DNA from: Streptomyces sp. NBC_01549
GTDB lineage: Bacteria; Actinomycetota; Actinomycetes; Streptomycetales; Streptomycetaceae
Reading direction: 5' to 3'
Length of the DNA: 64,000 nucleotides
NCBI RefSeq assembly: GCF_026339955.1
Contig: NZ_JAPEPW010000004.1
Span: 744,001 to 808,000, forward strand
Position numbers and translations under genes: made by a program. How positions within the stretch are numbered: position 1 is the first letter of the stretch; each line of letters starts with the position of its first letter. Under the pieces are notes generated by a model. It saw nothing but the letters and a program-made list of their open reading frames with translations. It was not told the origin of the DNA and did not search any database. Below are positions 9,185 through 17,523 of the stretch, piece after piece.

Positions 9185-10270
9185 GCTGTCAACGTGACGG
9201 CTCTGTCCCGTAATCGGGATGCTGTTGGTGATCTTCAGATGGCCAAGTCCCGGCAGAGGCGCCGAAAGTGGCTGGCGGTTCTGACTGGGCGCGGTGGGGT
9301 GGGGTGGGGTGGTGCCAGGAGGAAGGCATCCGCTGAGGCGGATGATGTTCGTTCCTGCGGCGGTGAACACGTGCTGGACGTGGGTTTTCGCGATGCCGTG
9401 GTAATGGCAGTGCCGCAGGCCGTGGGCCTGGACGGTTTCTGAGACCGTCGCCTCGCAACCGGCGCGGATGGCGTAGTGCTCCTGCCACTCGGAAGTCTCC
9501 TGCTCGCGGCGGACCTGGGTCTGGATCTCCTGTAGCGGCTGAGGCAGGAGGAGGATATGGCGGCCCCGGCGGGCGGCGTTGCCGGTGCGCTCCAGTCGGT
9601 CCTCGCAGGCCCGGCAGGCAGGCCTGGGGAACATGACGGACAGCCGCTCGTGCCCGTCGCCGAGCGTGGGTTTCCAGGGATGACTCGTCACCCCTGGAGG
9701 ACAGGTGGGTGTGCGGGCCTCCCAGTCCGGGGTGAAATCCGCCTTCGTGAAGCCGGGATGTTCACGCGCCCGGGGATCGGGGCGGACCGGCCCGGTCAGG
9801 GTGAGGCCATGGGTGCGAGCCGATCGGTCGATGGACTCAGGCGTGACATATCCGCCGTCCACGAAGTGCTCCAGATCGTTGAACCCCTGTCGGACCAGGC
9901 CCTGGTGAATGTCGTCGAGCACCGCGATGTCCTGCTCCGGGGCGGGCTGGGTGACGACCTGCACGATGACGTCCGGCCCGGTCGCCCCGCATGTCCCGGT
10001 CCGGTGATCGCGGTAGCCGATCCAGGACTTTTGGCCGGGCGAGGTGAGTTTCTGGCCGTAACAGGCCTCGCCGTCACAGGGGGAGACGATTTCCAGACTG
10101 GCCCACGGGGCACAGGCCGTGGCGGGGTCTGGCCGTCCGGCGACTGCGGAGGCAGGTCCGCCCTGCGGGGCATGGTGCGCCGGCTCAACCGGTCGGTGGT
10201 GGACTTCGGCCCCCGCCACCGCAACCGGTCCGCCGCGTCGTACCAGTACTGCTGCACCCATATCCGCCGT
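9185..10270 (-). pseudogene. IS1182-family transposase, degenerate C-terminal two thirds
   Basis: The minus strand encodes IS1182-like motifs: VQLLRRIWVQQYWYDAADRL near 10265-10200, then after a frameshift CYGQKLTSPGQKSWIGYRDH, FVDGGYVTPESIDRSARTHG, FTPDWEARTPTCPPG and AHGLRHCHYHGIAKTHVQH. The N-terminal DUF772 portion is absent and the frame is not continuous across about 10110-10160. No proper stop occurs at the C-terminus, and the frame runs on over the end of the decarboxylase gene. It is a dead element. A run of G-rich GGGGT repeats at 9296-9310 encodes its proline-rich tail. Confidence 0.75.
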
Positions 10271-10289
10271 AACAGTTGGACCTGCGGCG

Positions 10290-10470
10290 CGATCGCGCAG
10301 AACCCGCACACCCCGGGCCACGCGGTCATCGCCGGCAAGGACACGATCTACGTGACCACCGACGACGGCAAGCACCTGACGAAGGTGGCCGCCGGCCTGA
10401 CCGGCTACCTGAGCTCGCTGGCGTTCACCCCCGACGGCTCGACGGTGTTCGCTGGCTCGCGCGAGGCCCC
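10290..10470 (+). pseudogene. Beta-propeller (YncE/WD40-like) fragment
   Basis: A short plus-strand stretch reads GHAVIAGKDTIYVTTDDGKH, then GYLSSLAFTPDGSTVFAGS. The SPDG-like pattern is the blade motif of YncE-type or WD40-like propellers. It covers only about one and a half blades and has no start of its own. It is probably a scrap captured between the IS1182 and HNH remnants. Confidence 0.3.
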
Positions 10471-10524
10471 CACCAGGACGGTGAGGGCATCGCTTGGGCC
10501 GCTCTGGCCACAGCCGGCCGCCCT

Positions 10525-10624
10525 CGGTGGCGAGGACATGGACGAGTACGTGCAGCCGCTGTGTAAGAGCTGCCACAAGCTCAAGACCCGCGAGAACTTC
10601 GGGGCCACGACGCCCCCGTTCTGA
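10525..10624 (+). pseudogene. HNH endonuclease, C-terminal scrap
   Basis: The 30 residues before the TGA at 10622 read GGEDMDEYVQPLCKSCHKLK and TRENFG. This is the second half of the HNH nuclease motif: GG, then N/V-L-Q-x-L-C-x-x-C-H-x-x-K. The first half, with the catalytic histidine, is not in frame. Confidence 0.4.
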
Positions 10625-10817
10625 CGCACGTTCAACGGCTCGTCCACCACGCGACCCCCGTTCCGGTGGCTGTGGTCACCAGCGTCACGAGCCACGCGGG
10701 CACCCGATGAATGACTAAGTACAGCTCGCCGCAGCGGAGTTCGAACTGCGGGCTCTGCTCGTTGCCGTCAGCTTTGCGGGTCATGTCTTCAGTGAACCAG
10801 CACCCCCCGGAGGTACG

Positions 10818-11144
10818 TCATGGGTCGTATGTGTACAAAACCGGGGGTGCGACTTTGACAGTCTGCACGTCCAAACTGGAAGGAAGCGCCTGCGTGGTGC
10901 CGTGCCCGACGTCGTCACCGTCCAGGCCGGGCGCGAGGACGTCGAGCCGGGCGTAGACACCGCAGCAGCCGGAGAAGGACTCAAGCCGCAGCCGGTCGCC
11001 GTCGGCCGTCACCACCGGGTCGAGCGAGGCATTGGCGCTCGGCCGGTAGTAGCGGGCGGCGGCCACGTCGGCGACCGCGAGCAGCGCCGTCGCCGCGGCG
11101 GCCGGTGCGGTCACGAACCCGCTGAAGAACCGGGGGTTGGCCAC
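10818..11144 (-). pseudogene. SWIM zinc-finger family protein, N-terminal fragment
   Basis: The frame starts with MANPRFFSGFVTAPAAAATA and continues with ARYYRPSANASLDPVVTADG and RLRLESFSGCCGVYARLDVL. This is the N-terminal sequence of a SWIM-domain protein family common in Streptomyces. Homology ends after DDVGHGTT, where the usual NVDFNPP motif is replaced by unrelated sequence. The SWIM CxCx(n)CxH finger is therefore missing. It is a truncated remnant. Confidence 0.55.
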
Positions 11145-11249
11145 CTCTCCGGCCGGGGTGGCACCGCCGGAGGTCTCCAGCGCGAGGGTGCGTCCGGCCC
11201 CTCGTCAATCACCGTCAGGGCCTGCAGACGGTTGCCGAACGCCGCCGAG

Positions 11250-11723
11250 ACAACTGCCCATACTCGGAGATGCCTCGACCTGCGCCTTACCGCCGCCTCG
11301 CCCCGAAGCGCCGCTCCTCTGCGGCGGATGACCAGCGGCTGCGTGGAACTGAGCGCGTTCTTCGAAGGACGAGCACCCGACGGTGGACACACTCCGCAGC
11401 TGCTGACGCGCGATCACTTGGTGGCGTTCATCGCTGATCAGCGCCACCGCGCCTCCCACGGGCTCCCCATGCTCGTCCTTCAGCGCGGCGCACCCCGTGG
11501 CCCGCAGGGACCACGCCAAGTCACTCCGGGAACGGCGGCCGAGGTCTTCACCGGTGCCCGCCAGATACCGCGGACCGCGCTTGAGACCGGCGAGTACGAG
11601 CGTCTCGGCCTGGACCGCGGCTTCATCATTGCCCTGCCCTACGGCCGCGCCCCTCGCGGCCGGCGCCGCAAGCCGTTCTCCGACGAGGTGGCCCGCGCTC
11701 TGGCAGCCGAGGACAACTTGTGA
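11250..11723 (+). pseudogene. Tyrosine recombinase/integrase-like fragment
   Basis: The frame ending at 11723 contains LLTRDHLVAFIADQRHRASH, TGARQIPRTALETGEYERLG and GLDRGFIIALPYGRAPRGRR. This resembles the N-terminal region of a Streptomyces site-specific integrase. The catalytic R-H-R-Y domain that should follow is absent, and there is no convincing start. It may mark a former integrative element, but no att repeat was seen. Confidence 0.4.
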
Positions 11724-11745
11724 CAGCTGGACAACGGACGGGTGA

Positions 11746-12060
11746 AGCCCTGGTAGATGGGTTTTCGACCAAGAAGACCGTCTCCACCAGAGGCTTCGCG
11801 TCGCTTTTGATGGTCTCGCCCACGTGGTCTTCTCCTCGGTCGAGAACCTGGAGGCGCTCCGACACCGACTGGCTCGGCACCAGGTGTTCATCGCCCACGA
11901 AGTACACGCGCCCGACGGAACACTCCGTCAGTTCACCACACGCGGCGAAGACCTGAACGGTTTCGTCCCGCGTTACGAGCGCCCGTCGGTCTACGCCCGC
12001 ATCCTGTCCTCGCAGGATTCCTCCCACCGCATCGACAACGGAACGGACACACTGCCATGA
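11746..12060 (+). pseudogene. 3' remnant of the gene upstream of the sugar kinase (unidentified)
   Basis: An open frame with no start after an upstream TGA (11743-11745) encodes about 104 residues, including VFDQEDRLHQRLRVAFDGLA, SSVENLEALRHRLARHQVF and IAHEVHAPDGTLRQFTTRG. Its TGA overlaps the kinase ATG as ATGA at 12057-12060, the arrangement of translationally coupled operon partners. It therefore looks like the surviving tail of a sugar-catabolic gene whose 5' end was replaced by the integrase scrap. The family was not recognised. The GTG at 11824 could allow a 78-residue product. Confidence 0.4.
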
Positions 12061-13535
12061 GCGAAGTCGTACTGGGCATCGACACGGGCACCGCCAGCAC
12101 CAAGGGCGTACTCACCACCCTGGACGGATCCGTGATGGCGACAGCCGTACGCCACCACTCCATGTCGCTGCCCAGACCGTCCTGGGCGGAAGTGGACGCC
12201 GCCGCCGTCTGGTGGGACGACTTCACCGCGGTGGCCCGTGAACTGATGGACCGGATCGGCCCCCACACCCTCGCCGGACTCTGCGTCAGCGGCGTCGGCC
12301 CCTGCCTCCTGGTCTGCGACAGCGACGTGGAGCCCGTGCGGCCGGCCATCCTCTACGGCATCGACGGCCGGGCCGAGCGGGAGATCCACGACCTCACCGA
12401 GCGGCTCGGCGCCGACACCGTTCTCGAACGCTGCGGCAAGGCACTCAGTACCCAGGCCGTCGGCCCGAAGATGCTGTGGATGCAGCGCAACGAGCCACAG
12501 GAATGGGCGCGCGGAACGAGGTGGTACAACTCCAACTCCTACCTGGCCGCCAAGCTCACCGGGGCCTACGTACTCGACCACCACACGGCCAGCCAATGCG
12601 ACCCGCTGTACGACATCCATGCCGGGTCCTGGGCGCAGGACTGGCTCCCGGACATCGCAGGCCACCTGGAGATGCCCCAACTCGTCCACCCCCACGAGGT
12701 CGTCGGAACAGTGACCGCCGCGGCGTCGCAGGCCACGAAGATCCCGGTCGGCACACCTGTCTCCGCCGGGACCGTCGACGCCTGGGCCGAGGCCCATTCC
12801 GCCGGCGTACGGCATCCCGGCGATCTCATGCTCATGTACGGCTCCACACTGTTCTTCGTCCAGGTCCTCGGCACCTACCGGGCGCACCCCAAACTGTGGA
12901 CCACCGCAGGAGTGGAGCCGGGCCGACGAACCATCGCGGCAGGTATGTCCACCTCGGGATCCCTGACACAGTGGCTCCAGGACGTCACCGGAGGAGAGTC
13001 CTTCGACACCCTGGTCGCCGAGGCGGAGGCCGTGCCGGCCGGTTCGGACGGCCTGCTGATGCTCCCGTACTTCGCCGGTGAGCGGACCCCGATCTTCGAC
13101 CCGCATGCCAGAGGCGTGGTGGCGGGCCTTACGCTGCGGCACACGCGCGGCCACCTGTTCCGGGCCGCCTACGAGGGCATCGCATTCGGCGTCCGCCAGA
13201 TCCTCGACTTCCTGGAAGACCCCGACGACCCGGTCCGGCGCATCGTCGCGGTCGGGGGCGGCACGAGGGGCGGACTGTGGACCCAGATCGTCAGCGACGT
13301 CACCGGCCGGGAACAACAGGTACCGGCACAGACCATCGGAGCCTGCTACGGCGACGCCCTCCTCTCCGCGGTCGGGCTCGGACTCGTACCGCCCGACACG
13401 GACTGGGCAGTGGCCGAGACGACCGTGCGGCCCCAGACCGACACACGTGAGGTGTACGACCGCCTGTACGCGTCGTACACCGCGCTCTACCCCGCCACGG
13501 CGGACATCGTGCACGATCTCGCCGACATCCAGTGA
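12057..13535 (+). CDS. FGGY-family carbohydrate kinase (xylulokinase-like)
   Basis: This 492-residue protein has both actin-like ATPase domains of the FGGY family. The N-terminal phosphate loop is VLGIDTGTASTKGVLTTLDG (residues 5-24), and the hexokinase-type region has GLCVSGVGPCLLV. The C-terminal domain has LPYFAGERTPIFDPHARG and the adenosine motif IVAVGGGTRGGLW. It would phosphorylate a ketose or polyol with ATP in the cytosol. Xylulose or ribulose are the likeliest substrates, but the specificity loop cannot be read with confidence. It is the only intact member of what appears to have been a sugar operon: the upstream partner is truncated and an ISAs1 fragment lies downstream. Confidence 0.85.
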   Translation: MSEVVLGIDTGTASTKGVLTTLDGSVMATAVRHHSMSLPRPSWAEVDAAAVWWDDFTAVARELMDRIGPHTLAGLCVSGVGPCLLVCDSDVEPVRPAILYGIDGRAEREIHDLTERLGADTVLERCGKALSTQAVGPKMLWMQRNEPQEWARGTRWYNSNSYLAAKLTGAYVLDHHTASQCDPLYDIHAGSWAQDWLPDIAGHLEMPQLVHPHEVVGTVTAAASQATKIPVGTPVSAGTVDAWAEAHSAGVRHPGDLMLMYGSTLFFVQVLGTYRAHPKLWTTAGVEPGRRTIAAGMSTSGSLTQWLQDVTGGESFDTLVAEAEAVPAGSDGLLMLPYFAGERTPIFDPHARGVVAGLTLRHTRGHLFRAAYEGIAFGVRQILDFLEDPDDPVRRIVAVGGGTRGGLWTQIVSDVTGREQQVPAQTIGACYGDALLSAVGLGLVPPDTDWAVAETTVRPQTDTREVYDRLYASYTALYPATADIVHDLADIQ

Positions 13536-13584
13536 AAAGCAGCGGTGAGGTCAATGGGTCGGTGCAACATCCCAGGTAGAACGG

Positions 13585-13968
13585 TTACTGGAGGTGTTGC
13601 AGGCGGCGCACCGTTGCGGCGTGCTGCACCGGTCGCAGACCGGTGAGTGGATCGGCCGCGAAGCCAAGGACACCCAGCGCATGCTGCGGGGCATCCGTGA
13701 TCCACTCGCTGATCGCGATGAGCGGGCGCGCTCCGGTCAGCACCGCCGAGACGGCCGCGCACAGCAACGCGAGGGCCGGATAGCGCAGTCCCCGCACATC
13801 GTGGGGATCGGCGACCAGGATCAGGAAATGCCGCAGGTCAGCGACATCGCTTGAGCTGAGGGAATCAGTCGTGGAGCCCAGTTGCTCCAGCACGGAAGGG
13901 ATGGGCGATGAACGCTCAACCTTTACTGCGACGGAACACGAGTCTGCAGACTCGACATCCTCACCCAC
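13585..13968 (-). pseudogene. ISAs1-family transposase, N-terminal fragment
   Basis: The minus-strand product carries DVADLRHFLILVADPHDVRG, RYPALALLCAAVSAVLTGAR and PLIAISEWITDAP. This is the DDE_Tnp_1-associated N-terminal domain of ISAs1 transposases. It stops after ~127 residues at TVRRLQHLQ, before the catalytic domain. Confidence 0.75.
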
Positions 13969-14059
13969 CCCGTAACGAGTGGGTTTCCGAGGTTAATTTC
14001 CAGGTTCCAAGGGTTGGCGCGGAACCATCTCCTCGTTATCGTTCACGCACTTCACTCAA

Positions 14060-14075
14060 TCGTTCCGCTGAACGA
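14060..14075. promoter_or_regulatory. Inverted repeat upstream of the ABC-importer operon (possible operator)
   Basis: The sequence TCGTTCCGCTGAACGA has perfect 6-base arms and a 4-base spacer. It lies about 24 bases before the start of the substrate-binding protein gene and overlaps the expected promoter/leader region. The TetR-family regulator at the end of this gene run is a plausible ligand-responsive partner, but no second copy of the site was found to support this. Confidence 0.35.
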
Positions 14076-14098
14076 ATAGCGAGAAGGACGGTCGGTCC

Positions 14099-15673
14099 AT
14101 GTCCGACATCCACCACCCGGGACGGCGATCGGTCCTCGCCGCGGGTGCCGCGGCACTCGGTGCGTCCTGGCTGCTCACCGGCTGTACGGGTGCCGCCGCC
14201 GCACCCGTGCTGCCCGCGGCGGCGAAGAAGGGCGCCCCCGACCGCGGCGGCACCCTCCGTATCGCCCGGCCGCCCGCCTCCGAGGCCGAGACGCTCGATC
14301 CGGCCAGCGCCCTCTCCGCGTACGAATACCTCGGCGCCCTCTACAACCGGCTCGTCCGTGTCGACGCGAACGGCGACCTCGCCCCCGACCTCGCCGAGTC
14401 CTGGGAGCCCGACGCCCAGGCCCGCACCTGGACCTTCCGCATCCGCGAGGGCGTCACCTTCCACGACGGCCGGCGGCTCACCGCCGCCGACGCCGCCTAC
14501 ACCCTGCGCCACATCCTGGACAAGGCGACCGCCTCGCCCCAGGCCGCCGTCCTCGCCCCGCTGATCGACCTCAAGACACTGCGCACCCCCGACGAGCACA
14601 CCCTCGTCGTGCCGCTGAAGACCCCCAACGCGGAGTTCCCGAGCCTGCTCACGCACTACAACTGCTATGTCGTCCCCGACGGAAGCGCCCGTTCCATCGG
14701 GCGGACGGGCATCGGCACGGGACCCTTCAAGCTGGAGTCCTTCGCCCCGGCGGGACCCGGCCGTGTCACCGCGTACACGGACCACTGGCAGGGCCGCCCC
14801 GTCCTCGACGCGATCGCCTTCTACTCCGTCGCCGACATGTCCGCCCGCTCGAACGCCCTGCTGGCGGGACAGGTCGATCTGCTCTCCCAGACCAATCTGG
14901 ACTTCGCGACCGCCCGGGTGGTCGCCGCCTCCAGCCGGGCCACCGTCGCCCGCGTGAAGAACGCCCAGTGGTACGTGCTCCCCATGCTCACCACGGAGAA
15001 GCCCTTCACGGACGTACGGGTGCGGCAGGCGATGAAGCTCGCCTACGACCCCGAGCACGTGGTGAAGGTCGCCCTCCAGGGCGCGGGCACCGCCGGCTGG
15101 GACAACCCCGTGCCGCCCAGCGACCCCGCGTACATCGCCGCGCACCCCGCGCACGACCCGGAGAAGGCCAGGTACCTGCTGAAGCAGGCCGGGCACGAGG
15201 GCCTCGCGATGGACCTCTACACCTCCTCCTACGACCCGATCTTCACGCCGATGGCGCTCGCCTACCAGGACTCGGCCAAACGCGCGGGCATCCGGATCAA
15301 GGTCAAGACGGCCGCGGCGGACTCGTACTACACCCAGATCTGGATGAAGAAGCCGCTCATGGCGACCTACTGGTACACCGGCAGACCCGTCGACCAGCTC
15401 TTCACGCAGGTCTTCCGCGGTGGCTCCTCGTACAACGAGACCGCCTGGTCCGACAAGGACTTCGACGCCCTGCTCGACCGGGCGCGACGGGAGACGGACG
15501 ACCGGCGGCGGCGCGAACTGTACGGCGAGGCACAGACCTTCGTCGTCGAGAAGGGCGGGGCGATGACCCCGATGTTCGCCGACCGGCTCGTCGGCCTGTC
15601 ACGGAAGGTGCGTGGATACGCCGAGCACGGCTTCGAGTTCGACTACCTCGGCATCGGCCTGAAGGGAGCCTGA
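14099..15673 (+). CDS. Oligopeptide/dipeptide ABC transporter substrate-binding lipoprotein (SBP family 5)
   Basis: This 524-residue secreted binding protein begins with a twin-arginine-type leader (GRRSVLAAGAAALG) ending in the lipobox LTGC (Cys at residue 28), so it should be a membrane-anchored lipoprotein. SBP_bac_5 signatures follow: GGTLRIARPPAS, LAESWEPDAQARTWTFRIRE and GVTFHDGRRLTAADAAYTL. It would capture peptides or a similar small solute outside the membrane and deliver them to the two permeases encoded directly downstream. GAGAAGGA lies a few bases before the ATG. The four importer genes are tightly spaced or overlapping, indicating one operon. Confidence 0.88.
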   Translation: MSDIHHPGRRSVLAAGAAALGASWLLTGCTGAAAAPVLPAAAKKGAPDRGGTLRIARPPASEAETLDPASALSAYEYLGALYNRLVRVDANGDLAPDLAESWEPDAQARTWTFRIREGVTFHDGRRLTAADAAYTLRHILDKATASPQAAVLAPLIDLKTLRTPDEHTLVVPLKTPNAEFPSLLTHYNCYVVPDGSARSIGRTGIGTGPFKLESFAPAGPGRVTAYTDHWQGRPVLDAIAFYSVADMSARSNALLAGQVDLLSQTNLDFATARVVAASSRATVARVKNAQWYVLPMLTTEKPFTDVRVRQAMKLAYDPEHVVKVALQGAGTAGWDNPVPPSDPAYIAAHPAHDPEKARYLLKQAGHEGLAMDLYTSSYDPIFTPMALAYQDSAKRAGIRIKVKTAAADSYYTQIWMKKPLMATYWYTGRPVDQLFTQVFRGGSSYNETAWSDKDFDALLDRARRETDDRRRRELYGEAQTFVVEKGGAMTPMFADRLVGLSRKVRGYAEHGFEFDYLGIGLKGA

Positions 15674-15676
15674 GCA

Positions 15677-16633
15677 GTGGTCTCCTTCATAGCCCGCAGG
15701 GTGGCCGCCGCCCTCGGTACCCTCTTCCTCTCCTCCGTCCTCGTCTTCCTCGCCGTCCAGGCCCTGCCCGGCGACGTGGCCACCCAGGTCCTCGGCAAGG
15801 ACGCCACCCCGGACGCCGTTGCCGCCCTGCGCGGGAAGCTGAGGCTCGACCGGCCCGCCTGGGAGCGGTACGCCGACTGGGTGCGCGGCGCCCTGCACGG
15901 CGACTTCGGCACCTCCCTGGTCTCCGGGAAGGCGGTCGGCGGCGAAGTCTCCATGTACCTCGGGAACTCCGCGCTGATCGCCCTGATCACCGTCCTGTTC
16001 GCGGTCACCGGTTCGATCGTGCTCGGCATCCTCGCGGGCCTGTACCGCGACCGCTGGCCCGACCACCTCATCTCGACCGTCAGCCTCGTCGGCATGAGCG
16101 TCCCCGAGTTCGTGGTCGCCACGGTGCTGGTGCTCTGCTTCTCCGTCGCGCTGCCGTGGTTCCCCGCGGTCGTGCTCTACGGCCCTGACGCGAGCGTCGG
16201 CCAACTCCTGCCCGCCGTCTGGCTGCCCGCTCTCGCCCTCGCCGTGGTGATGGCCGCGTACATCGTGCGGATGGCCCGGACCTCCGTCATCGACGTGATG
16301 GCGAGCGAGTACGTCACCACCGCCCGCCTCAAGGGCCTGTCGACCTGGCGGGTCGTCACCCGGCACGCCCTGCCCAGCGCGATGCTGCCGACCCTGCACG
16401 TCATCGCGCTGAACGTGGCCTGGCTGGCCGGCGGGGTCGCCGTCGTCGAGAACGTCTTCAACTACCCGGGCATCGGCAAGCTGATGCTCTCCTCCGTGCA
16501 GAACCGCGACCTGCCCGTCATCCAGGCCATCGCCCTCATCAGCGCCGTCGTGTACGTCGTCTGCAACCTTGCCGCCGACCTCGGCGCCATGGCCCTCAAC
16601 CCCAAGCTCCGTACGCGCGGGAGGACCCGATGA
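15677..16633 (+). CDS. ABC transporter permease, DppB-like
   Basis: This 318-residue integral membrane protein starts at a GTG three bases after the preceding stop. It has six predicted hydrophobic segments, the first being ALGTLFLSSVLVFLAVQALP. The N-terminal motif of the DppB/OppB family is present, as is the EAA-type cytoplasmic loop (EYVTTARLKGLSTWRVVTRH) that docks on the ATPase. It forms half of the transmembrane channel with the next gene product. Its last four bases (ATGA) overlap the next start, indicating translational coupling. Confidence 0.88.
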   Translation: MVSFIARRVAAALGTLFLSSVLVFLAVQALPGDVATQVLGKDATPDAVAALRGKLRLDRPAWERYADWVRGALHGDFGTSLVSGKAVGGEVSMYLGNSALIALITVLFAVTGSIVLGILAGLYRDRWPDHLISTVSLVGMSVPEFVVATVLVLCFSVALPWFPAVVLYGPDASVGQLLPAVWLPALALAVVMAAYIVRMARTSVIDVMASEYVTTARLKGLSTWRVVTRHALPSAMLPTLHVIALNVAWLAGGVAVVENVFNYPGIGKLMLSSVQNRDLPVIQAIALISAVVYVVCNLAADLGAMALNPKLRTRGRTR

Positions 16634-17523
16634 CCACGCTCGACACCGCCCCGGCGGCCCCGCCCGCGACCGCTCCGGCGCCCGCCGCGCGCGCCTGGCG
16701 CACCGTGCGTTCCTCGCGCGCGGCCGTGATCGGCCTCGCGATCGTCGCCGTCCATATCCTCATCGCCCTGCTCGCGCCGCTCCTGACCTCCTACGACCCC
16801 ATCGCCAACGACTCCTCGCACGCTCTGCTCGGTCCCGGCTGGAACCACTGGGCGGGCACGGACCAGTACGGGCGCGACGTCCTCGCCCGGGTGCTGTACG
16901 GCGGCCGGTACGCGCTCGGCGTGTCCGTCGCCGCGACCGTGGTGACCGTCGCCCTCGGCACGGTCGTGGGCTGTGCGGCGGCGCTGCGCGGCGGCTGGTT
17001 CGACGACGTGCTGGGCCGGGTGCTGGACGCGGTCCTCGCGGTGCCGTCGATCCTGGCCCTGCTCGTCGTCGTCACGGCGCTGGGCACCGGCCCGGCGGTC
17101 ATCGTCCTCGCGATCGCGGTGGTGTACGTGCCCCAGGTCGTACGGGTCGTACGGGGCGCGGCACTCGCCGTGGTGCCCGCCGACTACGTCACCGCGGCCC
17201 GGGCCAGGGGCGAGGGCACCTGGTCGATCCTGCGGCGCGAAGTCCTTCCGAACATTTCGGACGTCGTGTGCGTGGAGTTCGCGATGCGGGCGTCATGGGT
17301 CGTGCTGCTCATCAGCTCCCTCTCCTTCCTCGGCTTCGGCGCAGATCCGCCCACCCCCGACTGGGGACTGATGGTCGCCGAGAACCGCACCGCCATCACC
17401 GTCGTCCCGATGGCGAGCCTCGCGCCGATCATCGCCCTGGCCACGCTCGTGGTCGGGCTCAACCTCGCCGCCGACGGCCTGTCCAAGGCGTGGGGCGTCG
17501 ACCGGATCAGGGAGGGCTCCTGA
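16630..17523 (+). CDS. ABC transporter permease, DppC-like
   Basis: This 297-residue permease has an N-terminal cytoplasmic tail, a first transmembrane segment (VIGLAIVAVHILIALLAPLL) and the family motif HWAGTDQYGRDVLARVLYGG, which marks DppC/OppC proteins. Further helices and the EAA loop DYVTAARARGEGTWSILRRE follow. It pairs with the DppB-like protein. Its start overlaps the previous stop by four bases, and its stop overlaps the ATPase start by one base. Confidence 0.88.
   Translation: MTTLDTAPAAPPATAPAPAARAWRTVRSSRAAVIGLAIVAVHILIALLAPLLTSYDPIANDSSHALLGPGWNHWAGTDQYGRDVLARVLYGGRYALGVSVAATVVTVALGTVVGCAAALRGGWFDDVLGRVLDAVLAVPSILALLVVVTALGTGPAVIVLAIAVVYVPQVVRVVRGAALAVVPADYVTAARARGEGTWSILRREVLPNISDVVCVEFAMRASWVVLLISSLSFLGFGADPPTPDWGLMVAENRTAITVVPMASLAPIIALATLVVGLNLAADGLSKAWGVDRIREGS

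Noticed and set aside
9290..9312. G-rich run of GGGGT repeats that could form a G-quadruplex
   Set aside because: It encodes the proline-rich tail of the IS1182 transposase remnant on the other strand, and only three full G4 tracts are present.
16569..17522. N-terminal extension of the fused ATPase frame
   Set aside because: It overlaps the DppC permease in another frame and has no conserved residues; the ATG at 17523 fits the operon.
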